From positions 62,001 through 126,000 of the forward strand of contig JAQJVL010000574.1 of the NCBI GenBank assembly GCA_035578905.1: DNA of 64,000 nucleotides. Reading direction: 5' to 3'. The notes under the pieces were generated by a model that saw only the letters and a program-made list of their open reading frames with translations, searched no databases and was not told where the DNA came from. Position 1 is the stretch's first letter; each line of letters opens with the position of its first letter. This stretch comes from Stictocephala bisonia. Lineage: Eukaryota; Arthropoda; Insecta; Hemiptera; Membracidae. A program made the position numbers and the translations under genes. Shown piece by piece: positions 11,851-25,700 of the stretch.

Positions 11851-14800
11851 AAGAGTAGGAAATATTTACCAGCATGAAAATTGTAATCATAAATAGTTTT
11901 AGATGCATTAATAAAACCCTGTAGATATATAGAATCATTGGCTCTTTTAGAGCCAGTGGAGTTGATCCTAGTTATTTTTTTTACATTTATTATACTTTTC
12001 CAAAGTCCTCGTCTCTTACGCTTTCAATTAAATATAATAGAGCTTTCTTATATCCTTCTTAGTTTGAAAACATTTTTGGTATCCAATGTACGCATGTGTA
12101 TAGTTATTATATTTAGCAATAGTTTAACTACATCGAATATCCTTTTAAATCGAACTAACATAATAATAAAATCGAATGATAATCAAATATCCATCGAAAT
12201 CGAACTAAAGCATGTTAAGGTAAGCTTTCTATATAAAAACCCGGTTTTTGTTGAAATTGTGTTATTTATTTACAAATTGTTAGTTAAAATTATTTTAATT
12301 CTACCGATAAAACATTAAACATAGGGTGTTCAAATATATTAAAAAACATATAATCACAAATAGTTCGACTAAATATAGGATATTTATACAAACCATGAGT
12401 AATTACAGATTTGTATTTATGATAAACTGTTGAATAACGCGTGGCAGCAAATCACCCGTCTGGAACGTCAATAACTGACAATAACACATTCACGCCCAGG
12501 CGGTTTCTACGAAAACACATTCCGTAACCATTCATAACCATATTGGCATTTCGTAATATTTTTTTGGCAGTAATATCACAATTGAATAAGTGTATTAAAA
12601 ATGTACTTTACTGTTTCAAGCTAATAACAAGTAGATTCCAGAAGAGAGCAATATATCGTGTTATATTTATTGAATATTTTGTAATATTAGTATAAATATA
12701 AATTATAATTAATTTTAATCAATTTAACTTGAATCAAAATAATTTAAGTTTTTATTTTGTGCTCTATGACTTTTCGGCTTGCCATACTTAAATATGTGAA
12801 AAACATATACAGTGAACCACAAATGTATAGGTATAAAATGCTACCACAGAAAACAATAATTAAAAATAGTTACTTTAATTTATATTAATATATACCTGTA
12901 ACAATAGTCAAGTATGGTACTTCTGAGATCAAGGAATAAATGAGACTCTAGGAGACAAACCGCAAAGCAATGGACCACCGGGTATTTTCCTATTCCAGGG
13001 AAGCGTATTGGAACAGAAGAGTTATTTTTTATTTTTCAACAGTTAAAAAATGACTTGCCTAGATCCATGCCATTACCTGAATAGAAGGGTACGTTGTTTA
13101 GTGTTTTTTACTTTGATTTTTAGCGTATGTAGAATTTTTATCAGGTTTTTAAATGTTTAACCTCGCAGTTACCCGAGTGCAAAAATAAATATTATTACCA
13201 ATAATACATAAATAATATATGGATGAATATTTTTTACTATATTTTGACCAATTTTATGTGTGGTTTTGAACAAAAATTATCTTTCTAAAGTCATTTACGA
13301 TATTTTTATCAAATTATTGTTGTTGTGTTAAACAAATAACATGTCTAAAATACTTTAGAAATGATTTTAGGAATAAAATGAGTAGTTAAAATTATCAATT
13401 GTAAAATGTTTAGGTGCTTATGTTTTTATTAGTAGCACTATTCAGTATCAAAATGCTGTAGTATCATTTTTGATGTAAATATAAAGTTCGTTTGTTGGTA
13501 TGTCGCTTGCCTAGCCTAACAGTTAATCGCGTTATTTTTTTATATCATTGTAATTTGAAGTATCTATTTTTCCTAATACCGAATTCTTGTTAAAATGTGG
13601 TATACTGTACAAAATCAAAATTCTAAAATCCCGGGTTGTCATGTCACTCACCATAAAACGTTAATTTATTTATTCTTAGATATTGAAGAACCTATTTTTT
13701 ATATTTTTGTACAAATTAGTACTTTTTTTGTAAATCGTATTAATTTTTTATCGAATTTCCAGCTTGTTTGAGCCAGTACCTGCAATATTTTCTAAGAATG
13801 TGATATTGAGTGTACTATAGCTGGAAACATTATGTTTTAATGTGTTTACATGTATTAAAAATGGTTTTTACATTTATTGTATGAACCACTTAATTCTACT
13901 TCTTACTTAAGTATGTCAAATGCTGCAGTAAACCAAAAGAGGTGAAGCCTTTTAGTTCTGCACGCTGTTGATTACATCATAGTGTTTTATACCTTAAAGG
14001 CATGGTTATGGTTTTTTTATTTTTATTTTTTTTTAAATAACGTATAAATATATTTTATATCCTTCTCTTAAATGTTTCTTCAAGTATATCATAAATTTAC
14101 TCTCTCAAAAGCAATGTTTAACTTGAAAACAATATATTTTACTCAATAATCCTTTTTATGTCCCTTTAGTTTGATAGAGGTAAATGTGGTTAACCATAAT
14201 CCATCACTATATTTCATATGTTCAAAACAGCAAAGATTTTGTGATGAAAATTTTGTAAACGACGGCAGGATTTGTTTAAAGATATTTTTTGTACAAAACC
14301 ACTTATAAAATACGTGAAAATATAGGTAAAAAATAATCATTATGTATTATTTATTAATTATTAATAATAGTGTTTATCTTTTCGCTCAGAAAACTGTGAG
14401 GTTAAAAATTTAAATAACTAGATTAACTTTAGATATATTAAATAAATTAATTTTTTTTTAATCACCCAATGAATAGAGAAAGGTTTGTAAATTCAAACTT
14501 CATCGTATCCATGTCATAGTCGAAAGGGACAAATAATTACGAATTGTACTTTAAAATAATTCGTTTATTTTCTTAATTTTATCTATATATTTATATAGTT
14601 TAAAAGAGTGTTTACATAATATTTTAAACATTACATAGCTTTTAAAAACAATTTAAATTACTATAAGCCAATAAAGTGTTGAACAGCCTGCTGATATGGC
14701 TCAGACTATCATAGGCTGTTCACGACTGTATACCTAAGTATGATATAAGATGCATAAAATGTCCGATACATTCCAACGTATGCTTACATTAATATACATA

Positions 14801-15641
14801 TGACTTAGCTGTATATTAACGATACGTAATATTTACAACGAAATCTATAAGTAGCACAGCCAAAACAATACATTAAATACATACACAATTTCTTGTAATC
14901 CAACATGCCTCTGGCCTACTAGTCGATGACGCAAAGAGCTTGATCTACTTCATGGTCCAAATATCACAGGTATTCATATAACTATCTACAAGTGCAACGA
15001 ATTTCGTCTACCTTACATAAGTACAAATCTATTAATTATTTACATTGACTATCTTGAAAGGAATCAATATATTGTGCGCTTAAAGAAGTAAATAATTGTT
15101 GTTTTTTTTTTTTTAATCTTTCTATGAATTTATAATTAATATTTAATGTTTATATACAAATTTTTCAAACAATGTGAACTACAAAGAATAGAATTATTCA
15201 TGAAAATATAAAATACAGTTTCAATTTAAAACCAAGCAACTGTATAATTTATATTACAGAAACACGTACGTAAATTCTCTACAAAGACTGCTAAGCTTAT
15301 GATATTAATCAATCTTTTTTACTGTTTAAAATATAAATCAACGAAAAATCTACGGTTATATACAATTTCATAACACATATATACATGTAAATAAAATTGT
15401 CACACTATATATTTACAATACATATACATTCTAAATATATACATCGTATCACAGATTCTTTGATCTTAAACTACGTAAGAAATATTACTGTAATTATTTT
15501 TATAACTATAAAGCCTACTTAAGTACTAACACATACGAAATGGACATGAATATTAAGTACATTACTGTGGGAATTGTATTAAAATGTTCCTTTTAGGATA
15601 AAAAAATGAATTTTCGGAAAACAGCCATTTATTAAAGTAGA
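11851..15641. other. Long AT-rich intergenic stretch downstream of the receptor gene
   Basis: I find no supported gene here. An open frame of 126 codons at 11938-12318 (plus) has AT-driven composition and no recognisable motif. A 9-bp inverted repeat (GAACAGCCT) sits at about 14680-14725. Confidence 0.4.
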
Positions 15642-15971
15642 CTATTTTTTAGGCCGAATCTGTAGACTATTTTTTAGGCAGTTCTTACAGACACTGTTTT
15701 CTTGAAGTTTAGCAGTTAACATATTTAAATCTATAATCTCATACTTAAAACTATCATCTGGAACATACTTATCATATTCCAAAAAATCAATCTTTCTCTT
15801 TGAACTTGATTGTCTGTTGGGCTTAGGCCTAGGCCTAGAGCTGCCTGGAACACTCACAGAAGAACTTGTAGTAGGCCTATCTTCCACAGAATCTGGTGTC
15901 ACCAATTTCTTCTTTCCTCGTCCACCAATACCTTTTCTTTTTTTAGTTACTCTGCAGCTAAATCGTGGCAT
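15642..15971 (-). pseudogene. N-terminal fragment of a Mutator-like transposase
   Basis: An open frame of 109 codons starts MPRFSCRVTKKRKG, has a basic Ser/Pro-rich segment (SRPRPKPNRQSSSKRK) and ends with a CKNC pair. The layout matches the start of the broken Mutator-like transposase at 45380, which also begins MPR, has a PRPRPTP segment and then a YDKY motif. The catalytic domain is absent, so this is probably a truncated transposon copy. It lies just beyond the likely 3' end of the receptor gene, on the same strand. Confidence 0.5.
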
Positions 15972-16215
15972 TATAAACTAAAAAAGTACACTAAAAAACG
16001 TAAAATATCGTCACTAACACAAACTTGTGATACTAAACAACGCTTGGTTTAAAACTTTGTTTACAAACACTGGCATAACCGTATGTTATGAACAATATAG
16101 AAAAAGTGATAACAGTACATCAGTAATAGTGTTTTTATAAAATAAAAATAAACCAGAATTTAAAAGAATTATCTAGGATATTAAAATAGTTTTTAAAACA
16201 ATTAGTTTAGGTTAT

Positions 16216-16233
16216 TTTATTAAGTCATTTATT
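16216..16233 (-). terminator. Candidate polyadenylation signals of the receptor gene
   Basis: Two TTTATT hexamers on the plus strand (16228-16233 and 16216-16221) read AATAAA on the minus strand. They lie about 260-275 bp beyond the stop codon at 16490-16492. AATAAA is common by chance in AT-rich DNA, so these are only candidates. Confidence 0.35.
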
Positions 16234-16489
16234 GAGTCAAAAATATGTAAATTTAAGGATACAATTAAATAATGTTATTAAATAAAGTAATCAATAAAAA
16301 ATCTGCACTTCATGTTTGTTCTTTATACAACATTAAACATATATTTGTATTTCTTTAATTGTGTTTGAAATCATACAAACTTTACACGTATAAATAATGG
16401 ATTGCAGTTTAAGACAAATGTTAAGTTACTAAAATGATCGGGCGAAGCAAGAAGAGTATTCGATGGAAGAAAGAACTGTGCATTAACCA

Positions 16490-16759
16490 TCAGACAGTTA
16501 CTTCCTCAGTAAACCTACTCTTGTCATCCAAGTTGATAACGATAGCGTGAGTTCTGGCATGTCCCGACCGGAGCTCCGTCTTATCACGATGGTTTGTCAC
16601 GGGTTCCGGCTCCACAGCGTCTGTGCATGCAGGGCTTTCACGATACCCGTCTGCGGCCTCCTGCATGGCGCTAATCTTGGCTGCCAGATGGCGATTACCT
16701 CGCCTCATGTTCGCCTCTTTCAGCAGTTCAAGCTGGGTATATAGCCTTTTGAACTCTTC
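16490..16759 (-). CDS. Receptor exon E13: cytoplasmic coiled coil, C terminus and stop
   Basis: This exon has 89 codons plus a stop, with acceptor TTCTTTTACAG. The helix EEFKRLYTQLELLKEANMRR corresponds to the cytoplasmic coiled coil after TM7 in GPR158/GPR179 (compare the E-L-K-K-L-Y-x-Q-L-E pattern). A charged tail follows, ending in EEVTV. The last three residues V-T-V fit a class II PDZ ligand pattern, which is only a suggestion. The tail is much shorter than the several hundred residues of vertebrate GPR158. Confidence 0.9.
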   Translation of the reverse strand, partial: EEFKRLYTQLELLKEANMRRGNRHLAAKISAMQEAADGYRESPACTDAVEPEPVTNHRDKTELRSGHARTHAIVINLDDKSRFTEEVTV

Positions 16760-19700
16760 CTGTAAAAGAAAAACAGAGATATTACTGTTCACAGTAAAGC
16801 CAGGTCTTCGAAAATAGATTTATAAGCTAAGGATTAAATAATTATATAGTAAATAAGTATCATTATTGTGGAATAAAACTATTTTGTCTATTGAATCATG
16901 ATTGGAAAATTATATACTATTATTTAGTATTGTACATTGACATAAATCTTACATAGGACACGAGACGATGTATTTTTAAAATGTTTGAAGCTCAAATCAA
17001 CTCTTCACATCGTAAGAAAACCAGGGTTCAATCTTTTAAAAATGGCAAGTTAATTTTTATTTTATTTTGTATGAGTATTTATATATTTTATATAAATATA
17101 AATTACAATGCTGCTAATTATTTTTATATAATACTTGAACCTTGTAATAATGTTTAAGTAGTCTTGTCCATAATATGTATATAATAATTTTATAACAATT
17201 GATACATAAATTATATTTTGAGCTACATATAGCTATAAAACAATATTGGCTCTATATTAGCATACATAAATTGCCACCAGCATGTCTAGCATTAAATATG
17301 AAGTTATGCTTTTATTTTCTGTTCATATTTTTGATAAAATAATAACTTATAATTCATAATTTGTTAGTAAAAAGAAAAGAGTATTTCAACTTAGATTTTC
17401 TTTCTTGTGCTTAATACCACACTTCAACAATATTAGACATTTTATGAGGATAAGGGAAGTATAAATCTAAACTCATACCAGCAGTATATTAGTAATTATT
17501 ATATTAAATATCTTGTAGCGTTCTGTACTTATATTTTCTTTATAAAATGTTAAATATTTTTTCAGCATTTCAATGAAAGAATGTGAGAACATTTTAGTTT
17601 TAATAATTTTTCAAATATGAAAAATTGATTATATTTTGTAGTTCATTTTTCGTTAAAAGCTATGTACCAAAAATAGATTACTCTTCCATACTGAATACAC
17701 GACATACTGTGGAAGACATGGATAAATTGTAAAACTATATATATAATATGGATATAAATGTTATTATATATTTTAAGATGATAAATTAGTCACCTGAACT
17801 TCCAGTTCGGTGTAACGGGCATACTCGTGAGTGACTGAGGAGTTAGTGGATGCCGCGTATTGAGAGTTGGACGATGGAGCGTATTGAGAGTTGGTTGACC
17901 TTGGTTTTGTGAGGAACTTGGTGGTCTGTGCCTTGGGGAGAGTGCTTGTGCAGTCCTCGGCCTTTCCGTGGCCTTTAAACACCATGTAGGCCTGAAACAA
18001 AATTATCACCTTAAAAGAACTCAATATTTAAAGAAAGCATCAAATAGTAAAGTCGTCAAATATCTAACTTTTCACCACATATCAAATGGAACCATAAAAA
18101 TTCGTCCATTTTCAAACTAAGGTCATTCGATTTTTTTATTCTGTTATCTGGTGAGCTTGAAAGTATAAAAATTAATACATACAACAAAAATTAGCATACT
18201 ATAAATTCAAAAAGAAAGCTACGTAAATAAGTAACCAAAATTAAAATATGATTCAATATAGAGTAAATAGTATGTTGAAGGCCCACAAAAATTAGCCTTA
18301 TAAAAGAGAAGCGTATTAGTATTAAACACAAACAAACTCAAATAGCTGTTTGGATAAAAACAAAAAAATTATTAAAAACATTGCAGGTTTTTATTAATGA
18401 CTATTTTGTTCTACAAGAAATCAACATCAGTTAATGTTCTTTTGTTTTACATCAGCATATTCACTGTCTCTATTAGTTTTTCTGTTGATTACTCTAATTT
18501 GTCTATTCATAATGTATTGCTTTAAGTCTTTAACAATCAAGTCTAAGTAATGTTATTATGGAAACTAACAAAAACTACTCCAGTAATTTCTTTGTCCTGC
18601 ACAAAACACCATTTTGGCACCAGAAAACAGTAAGACAGATTTTACTATCTAGTGAGACACGAGGTTTTAGCCATAAGTCAATTAAAATTGATACACATAA
18701 CATTTTTGAGTAAAAATCGAAGCACGTAATAATTTCTTTTTGTTATATAGTAATTGTATTTATATGTTTTTATTAAAAAAATAGGCTCGTATTATTATTG
18801 TATTGACCAAAACTAACAAACATCGATATTTGGTGAAACGATTTAGTAAAAACGATATTATTTTATTGTAATACAAGAAACATTTGTATTTATTATGCAT
18901 TTAGTAATTGATGAAATAGAATATTCAGTCAGTCCTTGTTCATTTTACACTTGCATTACACTTGATATATTTTGGTTAAAAAGAAAACAACTTCCTTATC
19001 TTCTACTTAGATACATTTATTTTCATACATGTTTACTGAGGAACAAATTACAAATATGAATTAGCCAACCTAATACAATAAATATTATAATGAAATTAAA
19101 TTGCCTCAGGATTGTTAGATTCATTGTTATCGAAGATTTTTTTTATTGTTTATTTTACAGACATTACCAAATATCAATAGAGTATATACAATTTATCTTT
19201 ATAGGGTGAAATATTTATAAGAACAGATAGAAAATTGTCCAATTGACTTCTACTAATAATACATTTATAAGTCAGAAACAAGTTTGTAGACAGTGTTTTG
19301 AACATGGAAGTAATGTAAACAAATCTATTTCCCACCTTACTGCCAAATATGAGGCAGAGCAGAAGTGTGACGGTCAGCTGTGTGTGGGCGAAGAATATTA
19401 TATACAGCAGATCTGGGTTAGCAGGGGACTGGAGAAACAACCTGGAATTATGAGCCATAGATTAGTAACCATAAACCATAAGCCATGAACCATAAATTGT
19501 AATAGATTAGCGTCTGTACAGAATCGTATGCCGTGTCCAGTATACGTATTGGGTCCTACGAAATGTCTCGAGTTAAGAAAAAGATAGGATCATTTGATTA
19601 CATTCACTTTAGCGCTTTAAGTAAAGGTGGTAGTAAAAATATAATAAATGTAAAAATATTTCTAGGATCCATCTCACTGAACCTAAAAGATCTAATAAGT

Positions 19701-22700
19701 CATTACAATGTTTTCCAAAATACATCTGTTTGTGTTTCAAATTTATTAATGTATTCTTGTATATATTAAGCATTTTTAGTGTTAATTTAAAGCGGTTTGA
19801 TATTTTACATGGAAAAACTGCTACTGAACCAAAACAATACAAAAAGTAGTTCTTTTTATTTTAATATTCCTCCTGCTGCAATGTAGTCGTGATTGAAGAT
19901 GCGAAGTTTAGCATAGTCATGGTTTATTGTATCAATGAAAAATTATTTTGATATTCTCTATACACCCTGCTCTGATGCATTCTAATTTTAAGTAAAATTT
20001 TCAATCAAATATATTTTTAGGTGGTAATTTGTCTAAAATAAAAATTAATATTCAAGAACTGTACATTTTTTGCAGGAGTGAAAAGGGGGTTTTTTTTACA
20101 CGAAAAGAGGTTCCTCACTAAGATAGCTTTGAAATAGCTGTTTGGAAACCAGCCAGGACTATTAGCCATCGGGAACCGTTGTTCAACAGGTGTTTGTTGA
20201 TTATCCTTGCATTACGTAACAGCTGATTATAATTAAACATTTTAGTTAACAAGCTTTGCGATGGTGTGAACTTAACATTATTATTGAGCAATGAGATGTT
20301 TAGTTTCGTTACTATATGGGTTTTATCAACAAAACGATATCATAAATACTTTTTTCAACCATAACAAGCAAGAAATTAATATTTTACTGGAACTACTTTC
20401 TTTACTATCGCTAGTACGGCCTTAATAAAAATTAAAGTAAACTTTAAACTGCATAATATAACAAGTCAATTTATTGTGTTTCATAGTCAGGTAGATCTAG
20501 TTAGTTTTAATCCTATGACACAGCGATAAAAATGGGTACAAAATTCAAAGAATTGGTGAAATGAATTAAATTTTACAAAACTCTTGTAGACTTAGACATT
20601 AAGGGAAATAATCTTACAAAGCAGAAAGTATTAAAGGCAATCCAATTTCTCTTTGCCTTTGAACCCAGTTTAAGAGATTTTATTTCAGATTTAATGAAAC
20701 GTTTATCAACGGTCTCCAGAAAATATAATTTTTATAACAGTTATATTTAATGTATTCTTTATACATTTCTTAATTTTATTAGCAAATGCATGTGGCACTA
20801 AAGAAACTGTTTGCAATAAAATAACTATATTGACTTTTCAACACAACACAAACGAACCAAGTTACAAAGTTTAGCAAATATGTTTTCTCATTAATATTAA
20901 ACTTACATAGAAACATTTAAGAAGCAAGAGAGTAGAAATTCGTTGTAAATAGCCATTGATATGAAACGGCTCTCGTTAAACTCTGAAGGTGCTTTTCTGA
21001 CCACTATACACAGCCGAATGCCCCATACCAGGAACAGCACTTCCACTGAAACGGAAAACATTATTCGGTATTGATTATTACTAAATTTTTTTTTTTGTTT
21101 TTGTTTTTTTAATTTCATAATGAATCACTTTTCTTTCCTACCATATATAAGGACATGCCTCACTTAAAATACAGTTAATTTCACTGAACCAATGTATTAC
21201 TACACACTAATACCACTTTTATTCGTAATTAATTACGTATAAAAGTGGTATTAGTGTATAGTAAAAAATTAAATATATGTAGTTCCAAAGAAAAGAAACA
21301 GCCTCAGCTGTACCTGGAGAACAGTTTTGCACATTTACCTAAATAATCATTGATTAAAAATGGTTGTCACTAGCTCTTTAGTAATTTTAATTTATTCTAA
21401 AATTACATTTATGCATGGAAACATAATGCATCGTAGATTTCTGGTCATATAAGTCAGCATACAGCTTGACGATGTACAGTCCACAATATAAGGACGAATG
21501 ATCTATACATTTACGACAACACGTCAGAACTAATCAGAACCTATCAATTTAAAAGTATTGAAAAAATAAGAGAACTTAAAATACAAAATTAATTTAATTG
21601 CGATTATCAACATCCTTTTGCTAATTTTAATTATATATTTTCAGTAATACGTGTAGTTATTTTCTTGTACGGTATGTGATAACTGGTTTACAGGATATAA
21701 GACTTAAGGTCTACATTTTTATAAACAACATTTTACAGACACTACTCCCTTTCTTATAATATAATAGGAGCAATTTGGAAAGAATCGTTTTTTTAATTTG
21801 TTACATATATTTTTTACTTATAACCTGAAATATATGGAAATAGTATTTATTTTGAATGGTGAAAATTTATTTAACTAGCGTAAAACAGATTTATTATTTG
21901 ATTCAAGTGCTAAACTATTTAATAAGGTGTTCTAATTTACTGAATGAAAACTGCATCATAGTTAAATAATATGTTTTTTTACTAAATTAAGAAAAGTAAT
22001 TATTGATGCATTAAATAACAATATAGCAATCATACGTAAAGATTAACATAAAAATCCATGGTAATAACTACACTTATCTTACCGTAGTGTAACAATTCCA
22101 GCTGAGCGTGAAGCTGAGTGGATAAAACATGCAAATGCCTCATAAGAGTTGCTAATTCCTTCCATATATTGCAATGAACACGACAGATCTGATATGGTAG
22201 ATGGGGACTGACAAGGTTAAGTTCGATAGCTTTTCATAAAGTTTAGTTATTTAAATAGATTTTTTCTTTAAGCTATTTAGAACGGAAATTTATAAAATAG
22301 ATTGAATTACAGTTATAAAAGTTTGTGTGCATTCTTGACATTGTATGCTCTTCTATGACTTCCAATTTCCTTAAGCATACAATTAGGATAAATTGAGAGT
22401 TTACCTGGACACTTTTTAGTATCTTTTCATAAATGTAGTGACTGAATGGTGGTACAAATTTTTTACGAACTGTTTATTTGACCATTTTAAGGTTAAATCT
22501 TAACTATGCTCACGCCTAACAATGATAAGCCTGACAATTCAAACCCTCAACGTGTAACCCTGACCAATCAACTCCTTCACTTGCCCTTAACTTAAGACAC
22601 TTCTCAAATGTCAGAAAAAGATCTTAAGGATAATTTTCGACGTCACTGACTCTCATTCATGCAAAAGCCTGTTTATAGAAAATAAAATAATGACCATTCA

Positions 22701-25700
22701 TTCCCTTTATATATTTGAGGTTTTAATTTTAACATTCAAAAATATTGACGCTGAGGCCAAAATAGGAAATTTCCATTCATACAATACAAGGCATAGGGAG
22801 GCACTATGCTACCCAAATCATAGGACAACAAAATTTGAAAAAGGCCCAGCTTATATGGGATTACATTTTTTAACAAATTGCCACTAAAAATTAAAAAAGA
22901 AAACAACATTTCAAAATTTTAAGATTTAGTAAAGTCCTTTCTTCTTTCGCATGCCTTCTACAGTGTAAAGGATTATCTTAATATGGAAAGTGCCAAGTTT
23001 TGATTGTTTTAAATTGTTTTAATTTATATATAACAGTTTGATCTATTTGACAACATTATTCAATGTATGCTTAAATATATATTTTGAGTGTTCAAAGTTA
23101 CAATTATTTTATACATTCGACTACCTCACATGTCTGTAGTACAAGATTATTAAATATTAATTAATTAATACAGTATTATATTAGTAGTAGTTAAAGTTAA
23201 TTTGACAAGATACAAAATTTGTACAAATAAAATTTATAATTGTAACAAACATTATGTGTTAATAAAGGATTTGATTTGATTTGATAACATTTTAATATCC
23301 AAACCTCAAGGTTGACTTTGAATCTTAATACATAAAAATTATCAGTGTCACGTTATCTCCAAACTTGGTTTCGATAAGCTTACAAAGGGTTTTACACCAT
23401 CACTTTAATTGAACTTTAATAATAATTCAATTACGGACAATTTCTTCATGACATATTTACATTGCAAAACTGTAAATGTCAGTGAACTACTCTTCCTCAG
23501 CTGAATAGTTACATTTAAAATGTGTCATGGTTACCAGAGTGGTAGGCCGCGTGATGACATCCCATTAGCCATTGCGCCCATTCTACTTTATTAGCAGCAC
23601 AAACTATTGGTTCGTTTTAGAACACCACTGTATCAAGCTTAGATTAAAGTAAATTATTATTTATCATCAAACAAATATTAATAATAGTAGTAACACAACT
23701 AATAATAATGTAAACAATAAATAGCATTTAAAAAACGTGTACTGTTCCTTACAGTTATTTTTTTAACCAAGCACTGTGGTGGAAGTTGAACATTTGAAGG
23801 CGAAAGCTATTCACGCGCGTGTAGTAAGGCAGCTCAGTGGTGGAAAGATTCCCCTCTGCCGCTGGAATCTCTCTACATGCTAAATATAACTGGAAGGCCG
23901 TGTTCTAAGTGTCTCAAATATAGAATAAAAACAATGGTTGTTGTATATAATTCGGGTAAAACTCATACAAAAATGTACATTGATGTTACATAGGAAACAG
24001 TAATCTCAGACTTTTAAAAGAACGTGCCTGACCATAACATTCACTTTAATTTGAACCTATAGCTTCTAAGATTTATTTAGTTACTCATTAACAACTGGAA
24101 CAATTTAATTAACTATTTAACATTGTTCATAATTAGCAAATTTTCCTCATACGTTTTAAAATCTTTACCTAAAACCTACGAGTAATAATTAAATTGTTGT
24201 GGCTCTTTTTTATAATTATAAATACTTTTGTATTTCCGTAATTGATAATTTAAACACTTTCCTCTTTTCACAATTTAATTAGTTTTATAGCCTACAATTA
24301 TTAAGCTCAAGACAATTAAGTTATGACAAACTGCTAGCCCCAACCACGGGAACAGAAAAAAAAAATATGATTGAACACAAAACTATTACAATCGATTGAG
24401 GTTAACATGTTTTGAAACCATTTTACAGTACTGGATGTTCTTTTTTAATGTATTTGGTTTCTTGGTTTACATTTCTGTAAAAGCAAAAAATTGGTAATTA
24501 AAATTTACTGTTTTTGGTTCATATAGTAGCTTATAAGAGTGTAGAAAGTTGAAAGTAAAAGAGTATAGTTGAAATTAAATTAGGGGTGAGAGCTAATTTT
24601 ATAAATTATAACAGTATATTATCTTATATAAAGTTGTGTAGGCTTCTTCTTTTATACGGTTCCTAACTAGATATTTTGCTTATAAGCCAAATTGGTTCTT
24701 TACAAATTTCTAAAAAGACTAATTTTTCTCCTTTAAATACGCATTTACTTTAGAAAAATAAAACTTCTGGTTTGTTGTAAAATGTGTTGCGAATAAGTGA
24801 AAGTGCCATTACGTCTATTGTCATAATGGAATATTTTAACAGAACAAACACTGGGGCTGAGTTATGTTTACGCTCTCAAACAAAACAAACACACAAACAA
24901 AGCCAACGTACGTGTTTATTGAACCATGTTATACAACATAATAGATTGTCGCATGTATGTTTTCGTGCACTTACGTGATAAATTCTTAAGTATAAGGACA
25001 GAGTATAATGCAATAAACTAAACAGTTGAAGAAAAAAATTATAGTTAATTTGTAAACATTTAACTAGTAACACTCATTGTTATAAGTGGCGGTTAATGGC
25101 ATCAATTACTATGGTATTTTATTAAGTGTGCTGTGCTGGAAAAAAAAGTTTTTTAATGATTTCTAACTATTCGTAAAAAAAAAAATAATATATTGAAAAT
25201 TTAAGACAAGGAAGAGATTTATTTTACTTTAAAATGTATAGTTTGAATGCACTTTGGTTCATTATGATTTCCTAATTGAATTATGCTCTATAATAAACCT
25301 TGCAAGTTATTATAATTGTGAAATTAGCTTAATAGTTAATGTGGAAACATATAATGAACCCAATAAAAATTGCTTTTCGCCTTTTTATCCTTACTCCATT
25401 TACTACTTGATCTATGCTGGTGTTTTATTCAGACAGAGATAACAGAAGTATGAATGCAGTACAAAGTGAATAACACTGATAATTAAGACTACAATATGAC
25501 ATGAATTATCTGTAACTATGCTTAAATACGGTTGGCTTAGCCACTCGGCCACCAGCTCTCCTCATCTCACCCGACCTAGCACTGATTATCGTCTTTAGTG
25601 GCAGCTTGCTGATATTGAAGGAATGGTCCCACAAGAAATTAGCCAACAAATACGAATGGCAGATGAATATCTTGAGGTCATCAGAAATGTGACTCGCGAT

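Larger units (their letters stand above)
21046..25585 (-). other. 3' part of the intron between E9 and E10
   Basis: It contains the palindrome at 21204-21257 and a LINE 3' fragment at 22685-23284. The remainder is AT-rich without a recognised gene. Confidence 0.6.

Noticed and set aside
11938..12318. 126-codon plus-strand frame
   Set aside because: Its composition is dominated by Ile, Leu, Asn and Lys from AT-rich DNA; it has no motif or sensible splice context.
19414..19441. Alternative E11 acceptor at the nearer TTTCTCCAG
   Set aside because: It would leave E10 and E11 out of phase; the upstream AATTCCAG gives a continuous frame and family-like sequence.
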